This document shows positions 8,549-19,575 of a stretch of DNA of 22,175 nucleotides, one piece after another. Both the position numbers and the translations under genes were made by a program. The stretch comes from Beroe ovata. Lineage: Eukaryota > Ctenophora > Nuda > Beroida > Beroidae. The stretch is taken from assembly GCA_946803715.1 (NCBI GenBank), contig CAMPET010000004.1:793908-816082 (forward strand), in the 5' to 3' direction. Position 1 is the first letter of the stretch. Every line of letters begins with the position of its first letter. The notes under the pieces were generated by a model. The model worked only from the letters and a program-made list of their open reading frames with translations, did no database searches and had not been told where the DNA came from.

Positions 8549-11500
8549 ATGGGCAAAGCAAAGCGAAACAAGCGGCAAGATCTCAATCTCAGCGAGGAGA
8601 TGTAAGTCAAGCTCTCTGATTGGTTGAATTGTAAAGGAAACTGAACTGTGATTGGTCGGAATTGCCAGTTGATCAATGATCGGTATACCAGTCTGTTGGT
8701 ATAACCGTGCGTGATAAGTTAATGATGAGGTAATTCTCACTTCAGTGATGATCCAACAGAGGTAGAAAACCCTGTTGTTGCCGTAGCTAAGTCCAAGAAG
8801 AAGAAGAAACCCGCACAGTGGTTCCAGCTGCCCGAATCTGAGGGTGATGAAGAAGATGTGAAGAATGAAGAGGAGGGAGAAGTGGTGAAAACCAAGAAGA
8901 ATGCATTTGCCATGCTGGATGACAATGATGAAGACAGTGATGAAGGGGATTGTTTTCCCGTTGTTTCTAATAACAAGAAGAAGAAGAACCAAAAGCAAAA
9001 TGCGTTTGCCATGCTGGGTGGTAGCGATAGTGATGAAGGTATTGATACTCATGACTCATCACCCTATAGCTATATACCATCCTAGTGAGTAGTGACTCTA
9101 CTATAGTTCTGGTGATTGTAGGTACTATAGACTTATAGAGAAAATCTAAACTCGTCTCTGATTCGGTTTTGTCATTTCTGATACCTCATCAAGTTAAGAA
9201 CCATAGCACTAGAACATCAAACTAGTCCTGCTGTCAGGAGTCAGCTAACCACACCTCACTATAATCCTAGGTGTATCTGCTAAGATGGATGAGATGACTG
9301 TAGAGGACACTGCCCCACCTCCCGAGGCAGCTGTAGTGGATCCACTGGCTGACGGGAGCGAGGACGAGAAGGATACCAAGAAGAAGAAGAAAGGAGGAAA
9401 GAAGGGTGGACAACAGCCTGCTCCTGATGATGATGGTATGGGCGATTGATGTTTAGTTTTTACTTCGTGTTGGCTTAAGATGAACATTGATCAATGATCA
9501 GTAGTGATATCGTGAGCCTTTTTTTCTCGAAAGTATGTACTTTTATTAATCTGGGGGCTTTAATTATCCCGGGGGCGTTATCATGATCATTCAAGTGTGC
9601 TTGTCATATTTAGGGGCTGGTGAAGAAAAGGGAACAGTGAAGACTAAAGCCCAGAAAGCCGCAGAGAAAAAGGAAAGAGATAAGAAGAAGCGTGAACAAG
9701 AGAAGGTTATTTTATTTCTTGTACACAGTTGACATGTTGCTTTGTTGAGTCCTGGCAATCTGACGACTGGCCTGTCAGCTTATGAGGTTTTTACTAACTT
9801 TAACTAATCTCTCTTTCAGGCAAAGAAGAGCAAGGAGAATGATGAGTTTGCTGCTGCCCTGGCTGAAGCTGGTGTTGTATTTGCAGACAACTATGTGGAA
9901 GAGGACAAGAAGGTCAGCAAGATCACAGTTTGTGTAGAAAGATATATGCTTGTGGTGTTCATGGTGTATACCAGCAAGAACACAGTTTGAGATGTATTAT
10001 ATGCTCTTGGTATACAGAGTTCTACAAAATTACTGAGTGTCCTTCAGTCTAAGAAGAAGAAAAAGAAGAAGAAGGCTGGAGAAGATGCTGTAGCTGAAGG
10101 TGAAGCACCATCTAAAGAACTAGATCCCACTGCTCAAGAACCAGCTGAACCAGTGGGAGCAGTAGAAGTGATCACAGATAAGGAGAAAGCTATCCCAGGG
10201 GCTGTTCCAGTCGAGGATGGGGCTGAAGAGAAGAAAGATGAAGATGGCGAGGATGGAGAGGAGGGGGGAGAAGGTGAGTTGTGATGAGTATTAGTGAGTT
10301 GTGAGGATTATTAGTGAGTTGTGAGGAGTATTAGTGCGAGGTGAGGATTATAAGTGAGTGGTGAGGAGTATTAGTGAGTTGTGAGGAGTATTAGTGCGTG
10401 GTGAGGAGTATAAGTGAGTGGTTAGGAGTATTAGTGAGTTGTGAGGTGAAGTGAGAGACTAAATGAGCTGTGAATGGGTTGAGAAACGTTCTATATGATG
10501 AGAAGATAAATGTATGAAATCAAGTTTTGAGACACTGTTTCCCAATTAAAGGCGCGGGAAAGAAGAAAAAGAAGAAGAAAAAGAAAGGTGCGGCTTCTGC
10601 TGCAGCGACAACAGAAGATAGGAAGACGAAACCCACTGCTCATGCACGGAGACTGAAGGAACATCTGGACATGATGAAAGCCCAGGAGGTACGAATGTCA
10701 CAGTTGAAGTTGGCAACATTCCAACACCAATGAACATAACTCAGTTCTGATGAGCTTCAAAACCATAACTGATTGATCTCTAAATCATGATTCTTCCCAC
10801 TGTAACTACCCCTTGACAGTGCTGTAATCCTCCCGTTGTTATTTCAGGAGGAATTGAGGCGACAACAAGAGGAAGCGGAAAGGGAGGAAGAACGGAAGGA
10901 GGAGGAGAGATTAGAGAAGATACGACTAGAGGAGGAGAGAAAACAGAAGAGGAAGGAAAAAGAAAAGGAGAGAAAGGTGAAAATCAAAAATAATAGATTC
11001 ATTGGGGACATTGGTTGACCCAGTCAGAGTCATTTGTCAAACAGTTTGTCGATAAACTTTGCCCAATTCACTGATCACTAATTCACTGATTTACTGATCG
11101 TTGTGTTCTCACGATTGATCAGGAGAGGAAGAAGAAGGAGGGAACATGGTTAACCAAAGCTGAAAGAGAGAAAAGAGATAGGGCTCAGGCTGCTCTTGAA
11201 GCAATGAAACAGCAGGGATTTGTGGTATGTTATTGGCTGTTATAGTGGCCACTGTTTACATCTCATATCACAGTATATGTGTGTGACAGTATAGCACTCT
11301 TCACATTTCCCTGAGAGTCACTCTTATCACCGACCAATTCTAGTGATTGCCCTGGCAAGCAAATGTGGTCGTGCCAATTGCCACAGCACATTCACACACA
11401 TATGTCACAGGTGCCCGCACAAGATGGCAGCGTAGAGGCTAAGCCGCAGGGAAAAGTGAGGTACGGTGGCAGACAGAGAAATAAGAAGAAGCCACAGCAG

Positions 11501-14500
11501 CAGCAACAGGTAAATATTGTAAGTAACAATTCTTCCAGTTATCATTCATCAGTTTCCTAAATGACCTAATTTGTGACATGTATGTGGCAATTTTTGTTTA
11601 CATATACGTAGCGCGCGGGGTTTCCACCACATAATAATTTTTCAAGAAGACCTGAATTTGCGCGATACGGAACGAATCAAATTTTAGTTACAGCGCCGCG
11701 CGTTACCAAGCCCCTAGGTTTCGTAATCCATGCCCCAGTTTCACTTCTTCAAATAATTGCCAAACCTCGAATAATTCAGTATTCATACCATCTCAACTCG
11801 CATCTATATCACAGGAAGCACAGATAACGGAAGCAATGGTAGAGAAGCCTCCTGACAAGCCCTCACCTAAAGAAGATAAGGTTGAGGCTACCGATAGTTG
11901 GGAAATGCTGGACGCTCCTGAACCTGTCGAAGATGCATGGGATGCTTCCGATACTGGTACAGGCTACTTGGTCCTTCTAAACGTGATACTGAAACATGAT
12001 AGTAACGTGTCTTCATAACGTGCCATTTGAACGAGTCCACGCTTTCTATCTATGTTCCGTGACTCCTCAGCCAATTCTATTGTTCAGATGAGGCTACAAA
12101 GACAACACCGGTTGTTGAGAAAGAAGAGCCTGTGGTTGATGTAGAAGAGGAAGAGGAAGAGGCGGAGAGTGAGGTCAGTAATGTGCGATAAGAAGTGGCA
12201 TTTAGAGATTGTGTGGCATTTAAAGTGGCATTGTCCTTTTTTGAGAGTGGCAAGACACTGTTTTCAAACAGGATGATGAAGAAGATGAAGAAGAAGATGA
12301 AGATGACGATGAAGAAGAAGAGGACGACTCTGAAGATAGTGGCAGTGAATCAAGTGACGAGGAGTTGTCGGTTAGAGAACGGATAGAAGCGAGGAAAGTG
12401 CGTGCCGACCGGACCAAGGACCCGGCGGTACTCCGAGCTCCGATCCTTTGTGTGCTGGGGCACGTGGACACGGGCAAGACCACCATCCTGGACAAGTTGC
12501 GGAGGACAAATGTGCAGGAAGGCGAAGCTGGGGGAATTACCCAGCAGATCGGGGCCACCAACGTGCCCATTGAGAACATACTAAAAGAGTGCTCTCATCT
12601 CACTCTCCCAGAGCTAAAAATACCCGGGATGCTAATCATTGATACCCCCGGCCACGAGTCGTTCAGTAACTTGAGATCGCGAGGGAGTTCCCTCTGTGAC
12701 ATGGCTATCCTAGTTGTGGACATTATGCATGGGTTGGAGCAACAGACCATCGAGTCTATCAATTTGTTAAAGAAGAGACGAACTCCATTCATCATAGCAC
12801 TCAACAAGGTAAATGGAGAAGTTAGCGTTTCTTCATGATTGCTGATACCATGGCATCTAGGCAATAGATACCACGCTAATACGATAGATACCATGCTGAT
12901 ACCATGCTGAGCTATGTTTCCATGTTACCACAACGGCTCTACCCTATGTTGTTGTCATAACAACCACGTCTCAGATTGACAGGCTGTACGAGTGGAAGGT
13001 TATGTCTCGCGTACCAGTCGAGGAAGCTATCAAGAAACAGAAGAAAATCACCCGTGATGAATTTGATGACAGAGCAAAGCAAGCTATTCTCCAAATCTCA
13101 GAGCAGGGACTAAACGCGAGGCTTTTCTACGAAAACCCCGATGTCAAGTCCTTTATCTCAGTTGTTCCGGTATGTCGTAATGACTGGTTGCTAAGCAGTA
13201 AGCAACGTATCACATTGTCGTCATGGCAACAGGTCATACTCCACTCTGCAGGTGTCGGGAATATCGGGTGATGGTATGGCAGACCTAATGTCTCTTGCAT
13301 GCGACCTCTCACAGAGGATGTTGGGCTCCCAGCTCATCTACAAAAACGTACTCGAAGCTATGGTTCTAGAAGTCAAAGCCATCCATGGTCTAGGTGAGAA
13401 ATAAGAAAATCGGTTTATGTAATGTTTAATTCGATAAAAATCAAAACAAATAGAAGAACAAGAAAACTTAGATTTCCAAATCGATATCGATAAAAGCGAC
13501 TTTGCATCTCGCTGTTATTATCATCCTCATTTGCTGCTGCCTGCAGCTGAGGTTCAATTCCACTCAAACAATTCCACTCTTTCTTCTCTCTCCTAGCCGG
13601 CCACCAGTGCGTCATTGCACCTTCTTTCCCTTTTTCTTATTCTTTCCTTTTGAGGATTTGCTGCTTCCGGAACCTTTTTGTTTTTGAGATTTGTTCTTCA
13701 CGTTCTTTTCGCTCTTGAACTTTTTATCGGTCTTCGATTTATCCTTAGATATACTATCTTTTTTAGTAAGACTCTCTGTGGCTGCCTTCGAACCCTCCGA
13801 TTTAGAAGATTTCGTTTTAGAAGTCTTAGATTTGGACGATTTTGTTTTAGATGATTTCGATTTGGAAGATTTTGATTTTGATTTGGAGGACTTACTTTTG
13901 GAAGATTTCGATTCAGAATTTCCTTGGGTAGAGGAATTTGGTTTAGAAGATTTGGTAGATTTCGACTCGGTAGTTTTCGGTTTGGTAGTTCTCGTCTTGG
14001 TGGAGGCACCATCATCAGAACTCTTCTCTCCCGATTGCGATAAAGCTGGGGTAGTCGGTTGTGGAAAAACTCCCACATGTTTCAGCAAGCAGTCCCTCAG
14101 GTGTAATATCTGTTCCCAGATCTCTCTTGTCGAGTTGTCAGCATCTGCTGCTACAGACACCGTGAAGTGGTCTAAATCGTCGAACATTGAGATATCGGCA
14201 GACGGCGTTCCTGAAATGAAATTATCGATTTCATCTATGTATAACCGGTATGTGTACACATGGAAGGAAAAGTGGACAATTGCGCGTCTTTTTCCTTCCT
14301 TCCGCCTTTTTCTTCCATGTGTACACATACGCGTAAACTATATGACGTGGAAATATCTCAAGAATCAATTAATGTTGACAAGTTAATAAGTTTACCCGTT
14401 TTTCCCTCGAGCCTCTTATCAACCCTCATCTGGAAACTGCTTATGTGTTTCAACTTTTGATGATCCAGAAGTATGCATTCAGGTAATGAACTACTAAGAT

Positions 14501-17500
14501 TGACTCTGCCTGATTGTTGCTTTGTAAGAGTCTTGAAAACGGGAGAGTTTCTAACGAAACTACTCTTCAGGAACTTATCGAGCGCTTGCACGAACAGGTT
14601 TAAGTCAGATTCTGGGGAGATTTGGCAGCCTATCATTTCCTGACGATTCAACTTTTCGATACCTTCTCGAGATTTACTGTATATCTGTTGCTCGTGGACA
14701 AACGGGAATTTTCTTCCCTCCAGAAAGTTAATTATTTGGTTCCTATGGAGCTTGACCTGGGATTTCTGGTATTGGAACATCTCACATACGGCACCTTTTT
14801 CTACGAACCTCTTCACCAACCACTCATTGTCCAAATCAATAGCCTCCACGTCTAAAATATGCAAACTAGCCCCGTATTCTGCCATTTCTATCTCGTAAAA
14901 TACCGGATTTACCTCCAGCTTCGTTTCGTATATCCGCGAGTAAAACAGCAGCAGTATCTGCTCGTAGGTTTTGGTATTCGACTCGTAACCATTACCCAGA
15001 ACCTCCAGATCCCTGACTATGTGAGTGAAGTTGTACCTCCTAAACATCTCGTAGAGTAGTATAGCCCTCTGTTTTACCGCCAGTACGAAACTCTCTTCGG
15101 TATTCACTTCGCGGAGGAGTCCACACCCTATCTCCAGAGCGGCATGGTCCACCATGTAGTGTCTTCTCGAGTAATCTTCCTCCTGTTCGATGTACCGCTT
15201 CACAAATTCAACCTCTTTACATTCGTAGTAAGGCAGGTGATCGGCTGCAAGCCACCATAACGCATGCTTCACTGGCATGTCCTCGAATGGCAGACCGACG
15301 TAGGGTGACCAGTAGAATGCTCTGAATCCTTCTGCAGTCATTCCAAATAGTTCTCTGGCACCTAACGCATCTATGTTCCTTCTCAGAAAGTGCCAGTCAA
15401 CTTGGCCATTTAAAAAACTGGACGCTTTGGGAACGTAGGAGTTTTCCCTCATCTCCTTGGCACATCTGTTCCCGCCTGACGGGAGCAGTGCGCGTATCTT
15501 AGCAACGGACCTGCGCAGAATCTTCATCTTGTCCTGCAGCTTACAACTCACTCCCTCACTAGAGTAAACAATGGGCACGGTGCCAGTTATGACACCTCTT
15601 ACGACAGGAAGAGAGAGTAATGCCAAGGTGCTATTTGTTATCCTCCGCAACTGTGACAGTTGTGTGGCGAGAGTGGCAGCTTGGGTGGCAGAGAAAGCGA
15701 TGCGCACTAACTCATCGTCCCCCAACACCTCATCAAGCTTGTCTAGGGCATATTGGGGACTCATATCCATCTCGTTGCTGGTGAACTCAATCTTACCATA
15801 GCAATTGTACTCTGAATTCGGTAGTCTTCGGTAAACTTGGTCCTCTAGTGCTAGTAGCGCCTCAAATTCAGGCTGATATTTGGAGCATACTTCCATTTCA
15901 TCATTTACCCAAGGGCTGTTCACTAACTTTGCACAGAGATTATGAATTTCTCCAAGAAAATCAACCTCTCGACCATCGTCTATCAACCTCTTTACACTTT
16001 TCTTTATTCCTTTCTCATCCTCCAAAATCCCGAGGTATTCTACAATTAATTTCCTACTCGGCTTACTGCTGTACCGCATATCCGTGGTAAAGTTGATCAA
16101 GTTCGATATTGGTGGGGCCAGCGTGTCAGCAATCAATCTCGAGCAAACACCACTGTTTATCCTGAAAGTCTTCTCCACGGTTATCTGATGAAAAATTGAC
16201 TCTCGAAAAAACCAAGAAAAGGCTCTGAGCTCCATACTACCGCGCACAAATTGAGACATCTTGATTTGTCTCGTTATCAGTGGATGAGCCGCCTCAAACT
16301 CATCGAGGAGATCGAAATTATCGCCCAGGGCATTGATGACCATGCTCTCGAAAAATGGAGCATTAGCACGAGAAAGTAATTGGGCTAGCTGCCGTGTAGA
16401 ATCTGCATCATCCCTTCTCCAATCCAGTAAACTGTGGTATGCTGTCACTAGCACTATCTTTTCGTGGTTTACAAACTTGGTTTGAGAAGTGCTGGAGGTA
16501 GAATTGTGGGGGAGGCATAGCAGGAGGAATATAAGATGACAGTGGGGAGAGGTCATACTGGAACAAAATATGTGACCGTCAAATTATGGCTCATTGCATC
16601 TATCACCCTGGATACTAGGATTTCTCGCATGGATTATGTATCCGAATATTCAATACCTATATTCGCAATATTCAAAGACCCGTGCTTGAATAATATGCTT
16701 CACGGAACGTAAGTTTGTTAAATAGTGAATGCTGCGAGATAAAGAGTTCATGACGTACTACATTCAATTTCAAGTACGTGGTTAGTTTAATCAGGTGAAT
16801 TTATAGATTCCATACTCATTCCCTTTCTGCTCGCAGGCACCACAGTGGACATCATCCTGAGAAATGGACAGATCCGTGAGGGTGACACGATAGTTCTCAG
16901 TGGGATTGACGGGGCGTTCTCCACAACAGTCCGGGCTGTGCTCACCCCTCATCCTATGAAGGAGATGCGCGTCAAGAACAACTACATCCAACACAAAGTT
17001 GTGCGTGCCGCGCAGGGAATCAAGATCTGCGCGCGCGATATGGATAAAACTCTGGCGGGAATGCCGGTTCATGTGGCTAAATACAGCGCTGAGGCCGACA
17101 TTCTGATAGCCGATGCTAACAAAGCTCTGAAGGAGGAACTGAAGAGTATAAAGCTGGCTCCAGAAGGGGTGTATGTGCAGGCGTCCACTCTCGGGTCTCT
17201 CGAGGCTCTATTACAGTTCCTCAAGGACAGCAAGATAAAGTACAGCGGTGTTAGCATAGGTATGTGGTGGTGGTGGGACGGTGGTTATTGGTGATGATTA
17301 GTGGTGTTTGGTGGTGTCAATTATTTGTTTTCTACTTATCCATCAGGATAACTGAGCTCTCAAATTAATACCTCAACTTTAATACAGGACCAGTACACAA
17401 GAAGGACGTTATGAAAGCAAGTGTGATGCTCCAACACGATAAGGAATTCGCGTGTCTCCTTGCATTTGATGTAAAAGTGGAGCGAGACGCACAGGAGACA

Positions 17501-18577
17501 GCAGACAGTCTGGGGGTACGTGTTTTGATTCTCTGATAGATGCGATATTCAGGAGTGTGTAGTGTGTAGTACAGTGTGAATTTTTAGCCCGCCTACTATG
17601 AACTATGGGTACTAGCAGGACCCGCGGAATGAGTATGTAGTGGACCAAATAACCCGGCTTACAGGGGTATTCCACCATAAGCAACAGGGTGTGTTATAGG
17701 GGTCGGATTTGGAAATATTCACCTTACATCAAGTCCTCTCCGCAGGTGCGTATTTTCACTGCAGATATCATCTACCACCTGTTCGACCAGTTCATGGGGT
17801 ACAAAGATGAGTTGAAGGAGAGGAGGAAGGAAGAAAACAAAAACAACGCTGTCTTCCCATGCAGGTTTAAACAACCACCACCAATCACTGACCACCGTGA
17901 TGGTTGAGTACACAAACCCGCAAATCAGAGAGCAGCATTCACTCTTATCACGTGATTTATCTAGTTACGTGATTCATTTACCACGCGATTTATCTAATCA
18001 CGTGATTTTACCAGGTTACGGATCATTCCCACGTGTGTTTTCAACACGCGAGACCCGATTGTAGTCGGTGTTACCATTATCAACGGAGTTCTCAAGTCAG
18101 GGACTCCCATTTGTGTACCGAGTAAGGAGTTTATTTACCTCGGAGTAGTGACCAGTCTGGAAATGAACAACAAGGTACATTTCACACATGTCTCGACGTT
18201 TTAATCCCGAATATACCCCCCCTCTCCTGAGTTTGTCGGACGTATAGTATCTGTACAAGTTGGACAATAGGCCATGTCGAGGCATTGAATGACCATTGAC
18301 TGGGTTTATTCATTCCTGATTCAGGAGTCAAGACAAATATTCATCACCGTCTCAACATAGTATTATTCTCATTATGTTATTCTGCCCGTCTTTGCCCCAT
18401 CCTCATTATTATTCTGACTGTCAACTGAAGATTATTGACCCATCACTCCCCCGTTGTCAGCAATTAGAGGTGGCACACACTGGCCAAGATGTGTGCATTA
18501 AGATAGAAAATATTGGCGGCGATGCGCCCAAACTGTACGGCAGACATTTCGATGAGAATGACGTTCTAGTCAGCAAG
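8549..18577 (+). CDS. EIF5B: eIF5B, translation initiation factor GTPase (20 exons; last exon not found)
   Basis: This GTPase drives 60S subunit joining. Exons: 8549-8601, 8746-9038, 9271-9435, 9614-9705, 9820-9912, 10048-10273, 10552-10688, 10848-10976, 11123-11224, 11411-11509, 11815-11956, 12088-12173, 12272-12808, 12975-13169, 13252-13393, 16837-17259, 17388-17515, 17746-17864, 18015-18174, 18461-18577. All phases close, giving 1,146 codons (human protein 1,220). Residues 1-590 are Lys- and Glu/Asp-rich with two NAFAML motifs (70-75, 103-108). GTPase motifs: GHVDTGKTT (602-610), [10 protein letters not shown] (626-635), DTPGHES from 663, and NKID at 717-720 across the exon 13/14 junction. 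Domains II-IV follow ([42 protein letters not shown]). The usual last ~35 residues after VSK are missing; reading on gives V and TGA at 18581-18583. Intron 15 holds an antisense gene. The ATG (MGKAKRNK) matches the family start. Confidence 0.97.
10274..10447 (+). repeat. 20-base minisatellite starting at the eIF5B intron 6 splice donor
   Basis: About 8.5 units of consensus GTGAGTTGTGAGGAGTATTA begin exactly at the exon 6 donor, so the first GTGAGT is the real 5' splice site and most later units repeat it. Units 3-5 and 6-8 correspond one to one, giving a 60-base higher-order repeat. Confidence 0.92.
12841..12912 (+). repeat. Short GATACCATGCT repeats in eIF5B intron 13
   Basis: Four close variants of GATACCA(T/C)G(C/G) occur within 70 bases, the last two in direct tandem (GATACCATGCT GATACCATGCT). 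Small simple-sequence expansion inside a 166-base intron. Confidence 0.6.
13425..13430 (-). terminator. Candidate polyadenylation signal (ATTAAA) for the nested gene
   Basis: On the minus strand ATTAAA lies about 180 bases after the stop of the nested gene and 30 bases inside the host eIF5B intron, so the nested transcript could end within the intron. Non-canonical variant, no cleavage evidence. Confidence 0.3.
13612..16556 (-). CDS. Unrecognised secreted protein with Ser/Lys-repeat tail, nested antisense in eIF5B intron 15
   Basis: I do not recognise this family. Two exons on the minus strand, 16556-14396 and 14210-13612, join across a 185-base GT-AG intron (ACGG|GTAAAC ... ATTTCAG|GA) and give 919 residues. 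The N-terminus [16 protein letters not shown] looks like a signal peptide. Residues about 30-720 form a largely helical region with scattered Cys, several N-glycosylation sequons (NST, NFT) and no clear internal transmembrane span, metal site or catalytic motif. Residues about 721-775 continue this fold across the splice ([18 protein letters not shown]). From about 783 the tail is Ser/Lys/Thr-rich with many SKSSKSK-type units and ends KKKGKKVQ. The whole gene lies inside the host intron. An acceptor-like TTTTGTTCCAG ends one base before the ATG, so an upstream exon or trans-spliced leader is possible. The long open frame and clean splice argue for a real gene. Confidence 0.86.
14249..14329. 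repeat. 24-base inverted repeat inside the intron of the nested gene
   Basis: The arms 14249-14272 (TATGTGTACACATGGAAGGA...) and 14306-14329 pair at 23 of 24 positions around a 33-base loop. Each arm contains the self-palindrome TGTGTACACA. It occupies nearly half of the 185-base intron and could form a strong hairpin in transcripts of either strand. Confidence 0.85.
17947..18013 (+). repeat. ACGTGATTTA repeats running into the eIF5B exon 19 acceptor
   Basis: Four imperfect units of A(C/T)CACGTGATTTA(T)C fill the end of intron 18. The last unit leads straight into the TTTTACCAG acceptor. One unit (CTAGTTACGTGATTCATT) also resembles the acceptor plus the first bases of exon 19 (CCAGGTTACGGATCATT), so a near-copy of the 3' splice site lies about 50 bases upstream. 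Confidence 0.7.
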
Positions 18578-19280
18578 GTATGATGTGTGATGTTTTTGCA
18601 GGAGTGTTTGTTTGTTTGTCTGTCTGTTCGTTTAAGTGTGTTTGTTTGTCTGCATGTTTTTTACGATCGTTAGGTTAAGTTTTTGTTCCCTTATCTCTTG
18701 TCTCTGTTGTTTTTGTTTGAAGATCGGTGTTTGTGAGGTTTTCTACTCATTGTCATGCTTTGAGCTGGCATTGAGGCCTAATGCTCATTCAGCCATATGA
18801 AACCTAGGACTGTCAAGTCTTTTTGCATTTATCCAAATGCAATTACATAAGTACTGCATGGAATATCATGGGTAATGTGAAATATCGGTTTGTTGCCCCA
18901 AATTGTGTCTACGCTCCTTGAGACCTTATCGTTGTTTGGGTGTCAAAATAGGGACGGTGGCGTCAATGAGTGAGCACAAATATAACATATCGGGTATCCG
19001 TACCAGGGACCCTGAATCAGGCGTTGTGGTAAGGTGACAGTCAGACAGCAACCTCCAATTCAAAATTCCAATTAAATATAACTGCTGAAATCATGTGTAA
19101 TATACAGCGTGTATAAATTACGTTATGTTGTAAAAATTATGTTTTGTTGAAACTTTATGCTGAATTTTACAAAACTTAATCTAGTTTATTCCATTAAATC
19201 ACGCGAGATAAATTTGTCATAAAATGCAAAAATCCAACCTATGAAGGGACAAATTATGCAACTGTACATATTTTTATATT

Positions 19281-19286
19281 TTTATT
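19281..19286 (-). terminator. Candidate polyadenylation signal for the Ig/Kazal/VWD-like gene
   Basis: On the minus strand this is AATAAA, about 290 bases after the stop codon. It is the first canonical signal noticed downstream of the gene. Confidence 0.45.
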
Positions 19287-19365
19287 CACACAACAAATCC
19301 TAATAATGTTCACGTAGTTGAAGTGATGCTCGATCACGTGGTAACTGTAACATGGTAACTGTATG

Positions 19366-19507
19366 TTCTCCGTGCTGAAGAGTTGTGGACACTCAGCATA
19401 TTTATAATCCCATATTTTATGTTCATCTGAAATGTAAAAGTATCACGGTGTGTACGCACATGCGTCCTCAGATATGCTGAGCACAGTGTCCTCAACCACT
19501 CGGAGAA
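19366..19507. repeat. Imperfect long hairpin in the presumed 3'UTR
   Basis: Arms 19366-19401 and 19472-19507 share complementary blocks in order: TTCTCCG/CGGAGAA, GTTG/CAAC, GGACACT/AGTGTCC and CTCAGCATAT/ATATGCTGAG, with a loop of 70 bases. It lies downstream of the secreted-protein gene, inside its likely 3'UTR. Confidence 0.65.
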
Positions 19508-19575
19508 TTTTGTGAGAAATATATCATGACACCGAGCTGGGGTGTCTACATCAACCTATACTTGACACGCCACCC

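Larger units (their letters stand above)
18578..19575. other. Sequence after the last visible eIF5B exon
   Basis: It begins with a good donor (AAG|GTATGA), then TTTG/TCTG simple sequence (about 18605-18655) and AT-rich DNA. I looked for an exon encoding the conserved eIF5B C-terminus (SIDxLKxxF...DWxLIxxLKxxF) and found none. The right half is the 3'UTR of the minus-strand gene: an AATAAA on that strand at 19286-19281 and an imperfect inverted repeat (19366-19401 with 19472-19507). Confidence 0.55.

Noticed and set aside
8537-9052. 171-residue minus-strand frame with hydrophobic stretches
   Set aside because: Antisense of eIF5B exons 1-2; Lys/Glu-rich coding sequence reads as Leu/Phe/Ser-rich on the other strand.
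13691-14386. 231-residue plus-strand frame rich in Leu, Asp, Glu and Phe
   Set aside because: It is the exact antisense of the Ser/Lys-repeat exon of the nested gene; repetitive AAA/TCT codons read backwards as open Phe/Asp/Leu codons.
18374-18583. 69-residue plus-strand frame as a separate small gene
   Set aside because: It is eIF5B exon 20 read through its upstream intron; the conserved part begins at the acceptor at 18460.
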